Origin: Erinaceus europaeus | Lineage: Eukaryota; Chordata; Mammalia; Eulipotyphla; Erinaceidae | Assembly: GCF_950295315.1 (NCBI RefSeq) | Contig: NC_080171.1 | Coordinates: forward strand, 33,844,361 to 33,908,360 | Length of the DNA stretch: 64,000 nucleotides | Reading direction: 5' to 3' | In this document: in pieces, positions 51,593-60,938 of the stretch | Layout: the number at the start of each line of letters is the position of its first letter | Position numbering within the stretch: position 1 is the stretch's first letter | The notes under the pieces: generated by a model | The model's input: only the letters and a program-made list of their open reading frames with translations | Database searches by the model: none | What the model was told of the DNA's origin: nothing | Program-made: the position numbers and the translations under genes

Positions 51593-52149
51593 AAATTCAT
51601 ATTCTTTTACATTTTATAGGCCAAGTGTTTCCAAACATGTTACCTGGACCTGATCTATTGAAGACAAGTCTGCTGTTAGCAGAACATCTCAAGCATGCCT
51701 TCATTAGTCACGGGACTACATCTAGCTTTCCTTCTCTCTGTTATTTTAAAAGTTTCATCATGTGTAATGTTGTAAATGAGGACAGTTGCTTTGCTGACCT
51801 AGTTGAAATTGAGATGTACAGTCCCCCTCACTCTTCTGCTTCAGCTGGCTACAAAGTCCATATTTATTTGCTGAACCGTAATGTGCAGTATGAATTGGGT
51901 GTTGCCAGAAACCCACACAGGCAAAGGCGGCTGCATTTCTCTGCTGGCAGAGATAATTCAAGGCCCCGAGGCAGTCCTGCTAGCTCTGTTTGCAGGAGTA
52001 TAAATTTTTAAAGTAGCAACCTCACCTTAAAAGCACCAAGAAAAATGTTACCAAACTTGTGGTCAGAATACATAGAAACGCTTTCCTATCAGTATACTGT
52101 GAGACGAGAGTAAGAAAGGGCATTTGGGAAGCCCAAATAAGTACTCAGA
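51593..52149. other. SINE-free segment, possibly conserved non-coding
   Basis: 51830-52010 has balanced composition (GGCTACAAAGTCCATATTT, GGTGTTGCCAGAAACCC, GGCGGCTGCATTTCTCTGC) unlike the surrounding repeats. A 128-codon open stretch (51625-52011) lacks recognisable protein features, so I do not call it coding. Confidence 0.4.
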
Positions 52150-52375
52150 TGTAGCTTTGGCAGCTAGTTTGAGCAGTGGAGTGACTAGAGAAACCTAATA
52201 TTCATAATGTGACTCTGGGAAAGGATTGGGCTTAAGAATTCTTGTCAGTGAAATAGTGGTAATAACAGTATTTGGCTAGCAGGAAAGACGTGTGGGTCAG
52301 ATGAAATGACACAAGTAAAACACTTAGAACAGTGCCTCACACATAGTAAGTACTCAAAAAATAAATAGTGCTACG
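52150..52375 (+). mobile_element. MIR
   Basis: GTGACTCTGGGAAAGG, GTCAGTGAAATAGTGGTAATAAC, CTTAGAACAGTGCCTCACAC and AGTAAGTACTCAAAAAATAAA follow MIR order. Confidence 0.8.
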
Positions 52376-52515
52376 TTCAATGTTAGGAAATGAACAGGAT
52401 GAGAATTCACTGGAAAACTACTAGACAGGAGAAGACTTAGTGATAAGAGAATGAAAATCTAGGTTCCATGCCTTGCATCAGATGAGAGCAGAAAAGAACT
52501 ATAGATGAAGAAGCA

Positions 52516-52744
52516 AGGGGCTGGGTGGTGGCGCACCTGGTTGAGCACACATGTTACAGTGCTCAGGGACCCAGGTACAATCAATCCCCCAGTTCCCACC
52601 TGCAGGGGGAAAGCTTTGCAAGTGGTGAAGCAGTGCTGCAGGTGTTTCTCTGTCTCTCTTCCTCTCTATCACACTCCCTTCCCTCTCAATTTCTGGCTGT
52701 CTCTATCCAATAAATAAAGATAATGCAAAAAAATTTAAAAGAAA
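52516..52744 (+). mobile_element. SINE-B, 13-bp target-site duplication
   Basis: GGGGCTGGGTGGTGGCGCACC head, GGGGGAAAGCTTTGC, AATAAATAAAG tail. Flanks AGATGAAGAAGCA at 52503-52515 and 52745-52757. Confidence 0.92.
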
Positions 52745-52802
52745 AGATGAAGAAGCAGTGCTTTGCAGGCTCATTCAGTAGTGATTATATATATATTTTT
52801 AA

Positions 52803-53085
52803 AGGCCAGTGGAGTGACATAGTAGTAATGCACTTGCATGAGCTGTGAGTTGAAAATCCAGCATTGCAACTGTATTTAAATAAATAAACAGTACATAATG
52901 CCTCCCACCCTCTACCCAAAGGAATCCTATTGACTTGAAAAGTGGCCACATATGTGCTGGAGAGATAGTATAATAGTATGCAAACTGATTCTCAAGCCTG
53001 AGGCACCGAAGACTGCAGGTTCAATCCCTTAGCAGCATCATAAGCCAGAGGTAGGCAGTGCTCTGGCAAAACAAACAAACAAAAT
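52803..53085 (+). mobile_element. SINE-C fragment and SINE-D
   Basis: 52803-52880: GTGGAGTGACATAGTAGTAATGC. 52953-53085: GGAGAGATAGTATAATAG, CAAGCCTGAGGCACC, CATAAGCCAGAGG, AACAAACAAAC tail. Confidence 0.6.
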
Positions 53086-53099
53086 ATGGACATAACATA

Positions 53100-53425
53100 A
53101 ATGCATCATTATAACCAAGTCATAATATGCCGTTAAGTGCACTCCACTGTGGTGTTATCACCATTTATCCACAGATCTTTTCCCATCTTGCAAAACTTAT
53201 TCCCTATTCCTCCCTCTGCCCAGCTCATGGTCATATTTTTCTTTTCATATTTTCTATCTTCTATATCTATGAATTTGACTACTCCAGATACCTCATATAC
53301 ATGGAATAACTGAGTACTTACCTTTTTATGTCTAGCCTGTATCACTCAGCATAACATTCCTCAAGTTTATCTAAGTTTTAGGATGTGTCAGGATTTCCTT
53401 TTAAGGCCAATTGGCTTTCTGACAT
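53100..53425 (-). mobile_element. Ancient L1 3' region, antisense
   Basis: CTATGAATTTGACTACTCC, ACCTCATATACATGGAATAA, CACTCAGCATAACATTCCTC and GGATGTGTCAGGATTTCC match the familiar antisense landmarks of old mammalian L1 3' ends. Confidence 0.7.
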
Positions 53426-54008
53426 ATTAAATACTTTCAGAATCCCAATACCTAAATAAGATGGCAGCCCCTCTTTCTAGGAAGCAAGGATGGCTTTGAA
53501 TGACCACAGACCCCCATACAGGGGAAGCACATGCTGTCACTGAGCTGTATATTCTTAGACCCCAAAAAATGTTTTTGAAGCAATCCCTGGAATTACCTGA
53601 AGATACATGTCTCCATAGAAATGCTAATGGGAAACCAGAGTTCTTAAGAAAGGTTATTATTCCTTGAGGCAGGCTGTTTACATTAATCAACATTTCTCTA
53701 ATACTTGTCAGTGTTTTATAACACTTTTCCAAGTGCCAATTGTAGCTTGCCAGTTCTTTTGAAGTGTGGAGGCTGAGAAGGAGGGTGGGTGGGTGGGTGG
53801 ACCAGAATGGTAACTCTGTCCCCTCGGGGCTTTTTCTGTCATGCTGAATCAGTTATTTTTATTGTTTTCATTTTTACATAATGATCGCTTATATGGATGG
53901 TGTCTGGAAGTACTGGGTGAACTGTTTAGTCACTGTGTGTAAAAAGCCCTGGCTTTCCTAGATCTTCACATTTCAGTATTTCAGATTGCCTCCTTTTAAA
54001 GCAAGCAA
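53426..54008. other. No gene; short (GGGT)n at about 53784-53800
   Basis: Unique sequence. Confidence 0.5.
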
Positions 54009-54132
54009 TTTTTTTTTTTTCTACCAGGGCACTGCTCAGGTCTGGCTTATGGTGGTGTAGGGGAATGTACCTGAGACTTTGGAGCCTCATGAGAGTCTGT
54101 TTGCATAACCATTATACTATCTACCCCCACCT
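54009..54132 (-). mobile_element. SINE-D, antisense, target-site duplication
   Basis: T tail side, CAGGGCACTGCTCAGGTCTGG, CATAACCATTATACTATC. GCAAGCAATTTTTTT precedes (54001) and follows (54133). Confidence 0.85.
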
Positions 54133-54239
54133 GCAAGCAATTTTTTTCATTGAAAGTTGTGGATTTAATCTGTTCATGCATAGACTAGGAACTGCTTATC
54201 ATGGTCAAAGAGATTTTTCCTTTAGTGGTAGTTAAAATA

Positions 54240-54240
<1 letters not shown>

Positions 54241-54289
<49 letters not shown>

Positions 54290-54308
54290 TATATATATAT
54301 ATATATAG
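54241..54308 (+). repeat. (TA)n microsatellite
   Basis: TA dinucleotide run with one ACAC interruption. Confidence 0.95.
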
Positions 54309-54474
54309 TTTTTTTATAATTTAAAGTAGATGGATGGAGCTTCTCAATTGCCAAATATCAGATTATACCATGTCACTTTTCATGTCTTTTGTAGAAAACT
54401 AGAACATCAGGTGTGCATGTGACTCTATGTAAGCATCATAGTTCAATAAAGGAAATGAAAATAATCATTTATTT

Positions 54475-54789
54475 TTTAAAATATTTTTTATGAGAACAAG
54501 AGAAAGAGATCAAAGCACTTCACAGCTATGGCATATGTAATGCCAAGAATGAAACTGGAGCTTCGTACTATTTTTATTTCTCTCCAAAATTAATATTCTA
54601 GTACACAAAGCAATAATCTGTTGCTGTACTATATTTAAAAATAGTAAGGAAAATTTAAAATCAAGCTATAGATATAAATTCACTGCTGTGTTCACATGAT
54701 AAAAAAGTTAGTAGAAGTACTTATAAAGGTTGGCCAGGGGAGATAGCATAATGGTTAAGCAAAGAGACTCATTTCTGAGGCTCCAAACA
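54475..54789. mobile_element. Two SINE fragments (antisense C/D-like; sense D head)
   Basis: 54475-54570 antisense: GAGAACAAGAGAAAGAG, CAAGAATGAAACTGGAGC. 54733-54789 sense: GGGGAGATAGCATAATGG, then lost. Confidence 0.45.
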
Positions 54790-54849
54790 GCACTATCATG
54801 TGTGCTTAACCCCTTCTCTTCCTTTTCAAGTCACACCTACACCTATTAC

Positions 54850-55310
54850 TGTCGTGCTGCGCCGCGGAGAAGAGAGAGAGGAGATCCAGAGCGAAGAGGG
54901 AACACAAATCTTTATTTGCGCTGGCACCTCAGAGTTGGGTGAGAGAGAAGCAGGTTGGGCCACGTGGAGGTAGCAAAAATGGCCGCCTCTCCTGCGTCTA
55001 AACACCAAAGTGAAGAGCCGGCAAGAGAGTGAGGTGCGGAAAAAGAAGGGCTTTTATGGGAGTAGCTCTCGCGAGAATGGGAAGGGGGAGGAGTAATCAT
55101 AGCACTCCAGGGTAGGATAATAACTCTCGTGAGAATGGGAAGGGGGAGGAGTAACCAGAGCACTGCAACTATTGTGGGGAATAGACAATGCCCTGAGGGC
55201 ACAACATGGCGAAACAGGCACTCCGAGAATGTTCCAACTCTCGTGGGAACTAGCAATAGCCTGAGGGGACAACATGGCAGATGTGACTGCATCTGCACAA
55301 TTTCCCAGCA
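54850..55310 (-). mobile_element. ERV 3' LTR, antisense, complete
   Basis: On the minus strand: TGCTGGGAAATTGTGCAG at the start, tandem CCTCCCCCTTCCCATTCTCG units in U3, TTTATGGG/TTTTTCCGC region, AATAAAGATTTGTGTTCC and a GCGCAGCACGACA end. 461 bp with TG...CA ends. A polypurine tract abuts its 5' end, which marks it as the 3' LTR of a minus-strand provirus. Confidence 0.85.
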
Positions 55311-55328
55311 TCTCCCCCTTTCCTTTTA
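55311..55328 (-). promoter_or_regulatory. Retroviral polypurine tract
   Basis: On the minus strand TAAAAGGAAAGGGGGAGA lies immediately before the LTR's TG. This is the plus-strand primer site of reverse transcription. Confidence 0.8.
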
Positions 55329-56640
55329 TCTAATGGCCAAGGCAACAGTCTGTAGAGTCTATGAACTACTCACGGTCAGTCTATGAAAAACCAGCAACGT
55401 GAAGGGAAGGAAGCTGCTGTAAAATTGTCTAAAGTGTCCAAAGGGTATACCAGCAAGTCTGATAGAAGTCTCAGTCCAAAGTAGGCGACTAGGGGGAGAA
55501 ATGGCAGGGGGTGAAATGCTGCATGAGGAAGGTCAGCCACTGGGATTCTGCTTCTCTGTAGACAGTGAGCTGGAACATGACAGGCAAAGCAGAAGTAGAA
55601 AGGGCAGACAGGCAGTAAAATAATTTCTGTCCTTGAAGTCTGTGAATCAGGTTTTTCAAATCATGTCAGGTGACATCTAGGGTTTCGGGGGTGTGCCACT
55701 GTAGCCATGCCATCTAGTTGGTGATGTCAGAGTGTGCAGGGGTCCCGATGGTTTTTTTTTTGGGGGGGGTATTCCTGTGGAAGAAACACAAACAATCTGC
55801 TTCTCATGGTTAGCAGGGCATCTGATTTGAATTTATTTTTATAGAGAAAGAGGTTTGATGCTTAGCCAACTGAGTATTGGGGATGTATCTTTCCTATTTA
55901 TTATTATTATTATATTATTTGTCATGGTAATCAGCCGTTATCTGGAAGGACCTGGGTGATTCACGGGGAAAAAGAACTTATCTTTTAACAAAGACTCTAT
56001 GGTCATGCCAATAGCAACCCTGAGGGCACATGTGGCTCCCCACATGTCCCCCTTTCTTATATATATATAAGGGTGCATGTTTTGATGTTTGGCGGACTTT
56101 ATTTTGTGGCAGAGTGGACTGTTCCTGTCTTAGGTTGGGGATCAGCCTTCCATCTTACCCGTCATTGGAACACCTGGTCATTTTTGCCCAGTAGTACCAC
56201 GTGCCCTGTCTTAGGTTGACTGGATAGCGCTAGTTTCCCGTTTACCCATCATTGGCTAGCCAGCCTCTACATGGTGGATGTTCTGATGGAGGGGGGGGCA
56301 AATTCTCTGCAGCAACTCCATATTCTGCCATGTCCAGCCTATGATAGTGAGCTTATGTAGGTTGCATCTTTATGGCATCAATCTGTTGTTGCAAAAAGGC
56401 CATGAGCTTGTTAGGAATTATAGGACCTACTGTGAGCAGAAGAAGTAAAACAAGCAAGGGTCCCACAACTGAGGGTAGCCAGGTAAGGAAGGGGGAATTT
56501 ATCCATTGGTATGAAGAGGTGGGAATCATATCTCAAGTCTAAGGGAAGCAGTCAGTGGATGTGATGTCCAGGGGAAAAGCCATTTGTCTTTGGGGGTAGT
56601 AAAGGATATCTGTGGCATGGGTGATGTTATAAAGGGAAAC
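55329..56640 (-). mobile_element. ERV internal 3' region, antisense, decayed
   Basis: Minus-strand retroviral sequence between an envelope remnant (56353-56532) and the polypurine tract. Within it, near 56030-56052, the minus strand has a second polypurine-like run (AAGAAAGGGGGACA) followed by TGTGGGGAGCCACATGTG and CCCTCAGGGTTGCTATTGG, which resembles the start of a related LTR, so part of 55700-56045 may be a nested LTR remnant. No long frame is open. Confidence 0.55.
56353..56532 (-). pseudogene. Endogenous retroviral envelope transmembrane-subunit fragment
   Basis: A 59-codon stretch on the minus strand, bounded upstream by an in-frame TGA (56533-56535) and ending at TAA (56353-56355). 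It has a membrane-proximal WINSPFLTWLP-type segment, a Leu/Val-rich membrane span, then a GPIIPNKL motif and a short basic tail. That order is typical of the membrane anchor and cytoplasmic tail of gamma/type-D retroviral Env. Translation past the TAA in the same frame still shows a tail-like HYHRL motif, so the stop is probably a later mutation. No surface subunit, fusion peptide or other Env part is present. Non-functional. Confidence 0.7.
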
Positions 56641-56644
56641 ATCT

Positions 56645-56891
56645 TTGGACACTTCAGACAATTTTATAGCAGCTTCCTTCCCTTCATGTTGCTGGTTTTT
56701 CATAGACTGACCCTAAGTAGTTCATAGACATACCCTAAGTAGTTTACAGACTGTTGCCTTGGCCATTAGATAAAAGGAAAGGGGGAGATGCTTCTCTCTC
56801 ACCCAACTCTGAGGTGCCAGCGCAAATAAAGATTTGTGTTCCCTCTTCGCTCCAGATCTCCTCACTCTCTTCTCCGCAGTGCAGCATGACA
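56645..56891 (+). mobile_element. Inverted copy of the ERV 3' end with a mostly deleted LTR
   Basis: 56645-56788 is a plus-strand copy of the minus-strand sequence 55311-55440 (same GCAGCTTCCTTCCCTTCA, CATAGACTGACC and polypurine tract TAAAAGGAAAGGGGGAGA), with an extra ACCCTAAGTAGTT duplication. The LTR that follows keeps only its 3' part (56789-56891: CACCCAACTCTGAGG, AATAAAGATTTGTGTTCC, GCAGCATGACA). Confidence 0.8.
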
Positions 56892-57029
56892 CATCACTAC
56901 TTTCAAAAATATTCCTTTCCCCCTTTTATCTCTCTGGGTTCTGACAGAATTGGGTTTCAGAACTCTCTAGTCATCTTCCCTTAATATCTCTCACCCTTTG
57001 GGAGTATGGATCAAAATTCTTTGGTCTGG
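56892..57029. other. Spacer between two LTR fragments
   Basis: About 140 bp not recognised. It ends directly at the next LTR's TG. Confidence 0.5.
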
Positions 57030-57414
57030 TGCTGGGAAATTGTGCAGATGCAGTCACATCTGCCACGTTGTCCCCTCAGGCTATTGCTAGTTCCCACGAG
57101 AGTTGGGACATTCTCGGAGTGCCTGTTTCGCCATGTTGTGCCCTCAGGGCATTGTCTATTTCTCCGTGATATTTGGAGTGCTTTGGTCACTCCTCCCCCT
57201 TCCCATTATCATGAGAGTTATTATCCTATCCCGGAGTGCTATGATTACTCCTTCCCCTTCCCATTCTCGCAAAAGCTGCTCCTAAAAAAGCCCTTCTTTT
57301 TCCGCACCTCGCTCTCTTGCCAGCACTTCACTTTGGTGTTCAGATGCAGGAAAGGTTACTGCGTGAGGCAGCCATTTTTGCTACCTCCACATGGCCCAAC
57401 CTCCTTCTCTCTCT
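57030..57414 (+). mobile_element. ERV LTR, 3'-truncated
   Basis: TGCTGGGAAATTGTGCAG to CAACCTCCTTCTCTCTC. It matches the first 385 bp of the LTR at 54850 and stops within the CTTCTCTCTC tract, so R/U5 with the AATAAA is lost. Confidence 0.85.
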
Positions 57415-57646
57415 AGCCCCCAGCCTATATCTACGATCTGTAACTTTGTTGGAAAGTGTGACATCTGAAATGGAACATAGTAGTCCCACTGTGTTAGGAA
57501 AGGTCTCACTAGATTATTAGAGTTGGAAAGTTGACATCTCAGACTTGGTGTCTCTGGATACACACCAAAGTAAGAAGGCAGTGGCAGCTTAACATGGCAT
57601 GGTGACATTGGTTGCTTTGCTGAATTACATTTCTGGCATAACACAT

Positions 57647-57648
<2 letters not shown>

Positions 57649-57700
<52 letters not shown>
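57649..57700 (+). repeat. (AT)n microsatellite
   Basis: Dinucleotide run continuing into CATATACATATACG. Confidence 0.95.
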
Positions 57701-57709
<9 letters not shown>

Positions 57710-57947
57710 TATACGCATAAAACATATGTGTGTGTATGTGTGTGTATATTTGTCTGTCTCTCCTCCCCCATACAAAATGCATAGATAAAAACCTAAAACA
57801 AACAGAAAACTGGTTTAGGGACATAGTTCAAGGAAAAAGGGCAGAATTCACATGAATGAGATCCCAGCTCAAAATTCAGCTTCATAGATACCAGAGAGAT
57901 CCTCTGGTTCTCCCTCCTTCTTGTTTTAATAACAACATAAAAATTAA

Positions 57948-58208
57948 GTGACCTGGGAGGTGGTATAGTGGATAAGGCTTGAATTTTCAAGCATGAGTTC
58001 AATACCTGGCAGCACATGTACCAGAATGATGCTCAGGTTCTCTCTGTCTCCTTTATCATTATTAAATTAAATTAAAGTTAGGGTGGGAAGAGAGAATAAT
58101 GGTTATGCATAAAGACTCTCATGCCTAAAGCTCTGAGGTCCTGGGTTCAATCTTCCACACCACCTTTTAGCCAGAGCTGAGCTGTGCTCTAGAAAAAGTA
58201 AATAAAAG
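57948..58208 (+). mobile_element. SINE-C followed by SINE-D
   Basis: 57948-58078: GACCTGGGAGGTGGTATAGTGG, GGCAGCACATGTACCAG. 58080-58208: GAGAGAATAATGGTTATGC, CACACCACCTTTTAGCCAG. Confidence 0.75.
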
Positions 58209-58508
58209 ATAAATTTTCAAGATAAAATAAAAATACTTATTTGCTATTACTTTACTCTTTATCTGTAAACAAATTTATTCTTTATTTAAGAGTAGGTTTT
58301 ATGATGAGTCTTAGCTTGATGGCCAATAAAATGATGCATTAGAGAACTGCTAATGTGATGCCTTAATCTGTATAAAGATTTCTCTTTTACATTAATTGAT
58401 AACTAATGAATGGACATTTGAGAGTACAGAAAAAAACATCAAACAAAAATAAAACTGCATGAGTAATAATATAACTAAGAGATCTAGAACAAAAACAATG
58501 GGCATTAT
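58209..58508. other. No recognised feature
   Basis: AT-rich unique sequence. Confidence 0.5.
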
Positions 58509-58833
58509 GGCCCAGGAGATGGTGTAGAGGGTAAAGCACTAGACACTGAAGCATGAGATACCAAATCTAATACTTGATATCACATGTACCAGAGTGATGC
58601 TCTGCTTCTCCACCCATTTTCTTTCTCAATGCTAAATCTTCTTAATTTTATTTACTTATTTATTTTGTATAAAAACAGATAGAAATTGAGAAGAGTGAGA
58701 TAGAGGAAACACACACATACAGTGTTTCTTGAAGCTTCCCTCTATAGGTGGGGACTAGGGGCTTGAACCAGGATGCTTCCACGATGTAAGGTATGCGCCC
58801 AGCCAGGTGTGCTGAGCCATACTATCCAGCCTC
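58509..58833. mobile_element. SINE-C (sense) then SINE-B (antisense)
   Basis: 58509-58650: GGCCCAGGAGATGGTGTAG, GCATGAGATACC, CAGAGTGATGCTCTG. 58655-58833 antisense: GATAGAAATTGAGAAGAG, GGGGCTTGAACCAGGATGC, GCCAGGTGTGCTGAGCC. Confidence 0.65.
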
Positions 58834-58853
58834 TGATAAATAATCTTAAAATA

Positions 58854-59076
58854 GGGGCCATGTGGTGGTGCATATAGTTGAGTGCACATGTTACAATGCA
58901 CAAGGACCCAGGTTCAAGCCCCAGTCCTCACCTACAGGGAGATAGCTTCGTGAGTGGTTAAGCAGGGCTGCACGTGTCTTTCTGTCCTTCTCACTCTCTA
59001 TCATCCCCTTCCCTCTCGGCTGCTGGCTGTATCTATCCAATAAATAAATAAAGATAGTACAAAAACAATTAATAAC
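58854..59076 (+). mobile_element. SINE-B with target-site duplication
   Basis: GGGGCCATGTGGTGGTGC head, GGTTCAAGCCCC, GGGAGATAGCTTCGTGAG, AATAAATAAATAAAG. Flanks AATCTTAAAATA (58842-58853) and AATCTTAAGATA (59077-59088). Confidence 0.88.
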
Positions 59077-59304
59077 AATCTTAAGATAAAATGCACAATG
59101 CTTAATTATTAGTGTAAAAGCTTTCCCATGTATTAGGAGAAAATAAGATTCTGGCATTTTTTTATAGCTAGAAACACTATAAGTCAATTTTTTCACTAGA
59201 ATTTCCACTTAGTATATGAAAGAGAAGGACATAGAAAGTGAACTGAAAGAAAATTTCCCCAGACCCTTTTTAAAAAATATATTTTACTTGTTTACTTTAC
59301 TGGG

Positions 59305-59495
59305 GAGGGGGGCAGGATTGAGACCAGAGCACTGTTCAGCTTGGGTTTGTGGTGATAGAGGGGGAGAGAGCCTAAGAGTTAATAGTTAGGGCCTGAGGCT
59401 CTGAGGTCCCAGGCTCAATCCCTTATATGACCATAAACCAGAGCTGAGCAGTGCTCTGGGGGCTGGGAGGAACCATTCTCTCTCTCTTTCTCTCT

Positions 59496-59536
<41 letters not shown>
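59305..59536. mobile_element. SINE-D head-to-head pair, then (CA)n
   Basis: 59305-59360 antisense (CAGAGCACTGTTCAGC). 59370-59461 sense (GGGCCTGAGGCTCTGAGG, CATAAACCAGAGCTGAGC). (CA)n at 59500-59536. Confidence 0.6.
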
Positions 59537-59538
<2 letters not shown>

Positions 59539-59792
59539 AACATTAAACTAGTAGCTGCTGATAATGCTTAAATTCTACACCTATAGATTTTCAGCCAATT
59601 TTGCTTCTTTGCCACACACACATCATATGTAATTATAGACATCTTTTGAAGTTGCATGTTTAACTATGCATCTTAGAATAACATCCTCCTACACAACCAC
59701 AATATTCTCACATTTAAAAAAATTAACCATAATTCCATAACACCTAGTTATCTAGTCTACATTAAAACTGACCATTGCAACATATATACAAG

Positions 59793-59920
59793 GAGGGGCA
59801 GGGAAATAGTGTAATTATAACCATTGTAAAAGGATTTTCATGACTGAGGCTAGGAGGCCCCAGATTCAATTCCTGGTACCATTATAAGCAAGTGCTGAGC
59901 AGTGTTTTGGCAAAAAACAA
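59793..59920 (+). mobile_element. SINE-D
   Basis: GGGGCAGGGAAATAGTGTAATTA, CATGACTGAGGCTAGG, GTGCTGAGCAGTGTTTTGGC. Confidence 0.7.
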
Positions 59921-60057
59921 ACGCATACACACATACAATAAACAAACAAACAAAAAAAGAAGTTTTTCATAGTTGCTGGGTTTTTTAAAAAAATTTTTTA
60001 TGGGGGGAATCAAAAGCAAAGATTTACATGCTGTATTTTCATTAGAGGTCTTAGTTT

Positions 60058-60328
60058 TTTTTTTGCCTCCAGGGTTATTGCTGGGGCTCAGTACCTGCAC
60101 CATGAATCCACTGCTCCTGGAGACTACTTTTTTCCCTCTTTTGTTGCCCTTGTTGTTTTATTGTAGTTGTGGGCTATTATTATTGCTGTTGTCATTGATG
60201 TTGTTGTTGCTGGATAGGACAGAGAGAAATGGAGAGAGGAGGGGAAGACAGAGAGGGGGAGAGAAAGACACCTGCAGACTTGCTTCACTGCCAGTGAAGT
60301 GATACCCCTCCCCCCACAGGTAGGGAAG
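60058..60328 (-). mobile_element. SINE-A, antisense, head missing
   Basis: TTTTTGCCTCCAGGGTTATTG, CCACTGCTCCTGGAG, a GTTGTCATTGATGTTGTTG block, CTTGCTTCACTGCC, ending at CCACAGGTAGGG without the tRNA head. Confidence 0.88.
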
Positions 60329-60394
60329 TTTTTTTTTGTTTTTGTTTTTTAGCATGCAACCCTTTTCTCTCCTTCTCATGAGATTGACTTTTTT

Positions 60395-60600
60395 CTTTTT
60401 TTAATTTACTTATTGGGGAATTAATGTTTTACACTCAACAGTAAATACAACAGTTTGTACATGCATAACATTTCCTAGTTTTCCATATAACAATACAATC
60501 CCCACTAGGTCCTCTATCATCCTTTCTGGACCTGTATTCTCCCCCACACCCACCCCAGAGTCTTTTATTTTGGTGCAATACGCCAATTCCAGTTGACTTT
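60395..60600 (-). mobile_element. L1 3'UTR, antisense
   Basis: TTATTGGGGAATTAATG, GTACATGCATAACATTTCC, CCCCACTAGGTCCTCTATC, TGGTGCAATACGCCAATTCC. Confidence 0.8.
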
Positions 60601-60609
60601 TTTCTTTTT

Positions 60610-60938
60610 TTAATAGAAACAGAGAGGCAGAGAGAGAAAGAGACCACAGCACCAAAACATCCTTCAATGCAGTGTGGGCTTCTCTAGAACCTGGGCCCCT
60701 GCCCATGGCAAAACAACACACTAACCCAGTGAACTATTTTACTGGCTTTTTAAAAGCACCCTAGGGAGTAGAGTGTTCCAATATCTGTATTCATACCAGT
60801 TTTTTAAGTCTTCCCTCCCCCTCCCTCTTCTCCTCCCTCTTCCTCTTCCCCCCACCCCTCCTAGAGATTGAACCTGGGACTTTGGAGCCTCAGACATAGA
60901 AGTTCCCTCGCATAGCCACTATGCTATCTCCCCCACCT
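60610..60938 (-). mobile_element. SINE-E-like and SINE-D, antisense
   Basis: 60610-60750: GAGACCACAGCACC, GCAGTGTGGGCTTC, AACCTGGGCCCC. 60855-60938: GATTGAACCTGGGACTTTGG, CACTATGCTATCTCCCCC. Confidence 0.65.

Noticed and set aside
51625..52011. 128-codon plus-strand frame
   Set aside because: No domain, signal or splice evidence, and it starts at a SINE edge. More likely an open stretch by chance.
54241..54308. CRISPR-like or origin-like repeat arrays
   Set aside because: Simple dinucleotide microsatellites. No spacer/repeat structure exists anywhere in the window and the DNA is mammalian.
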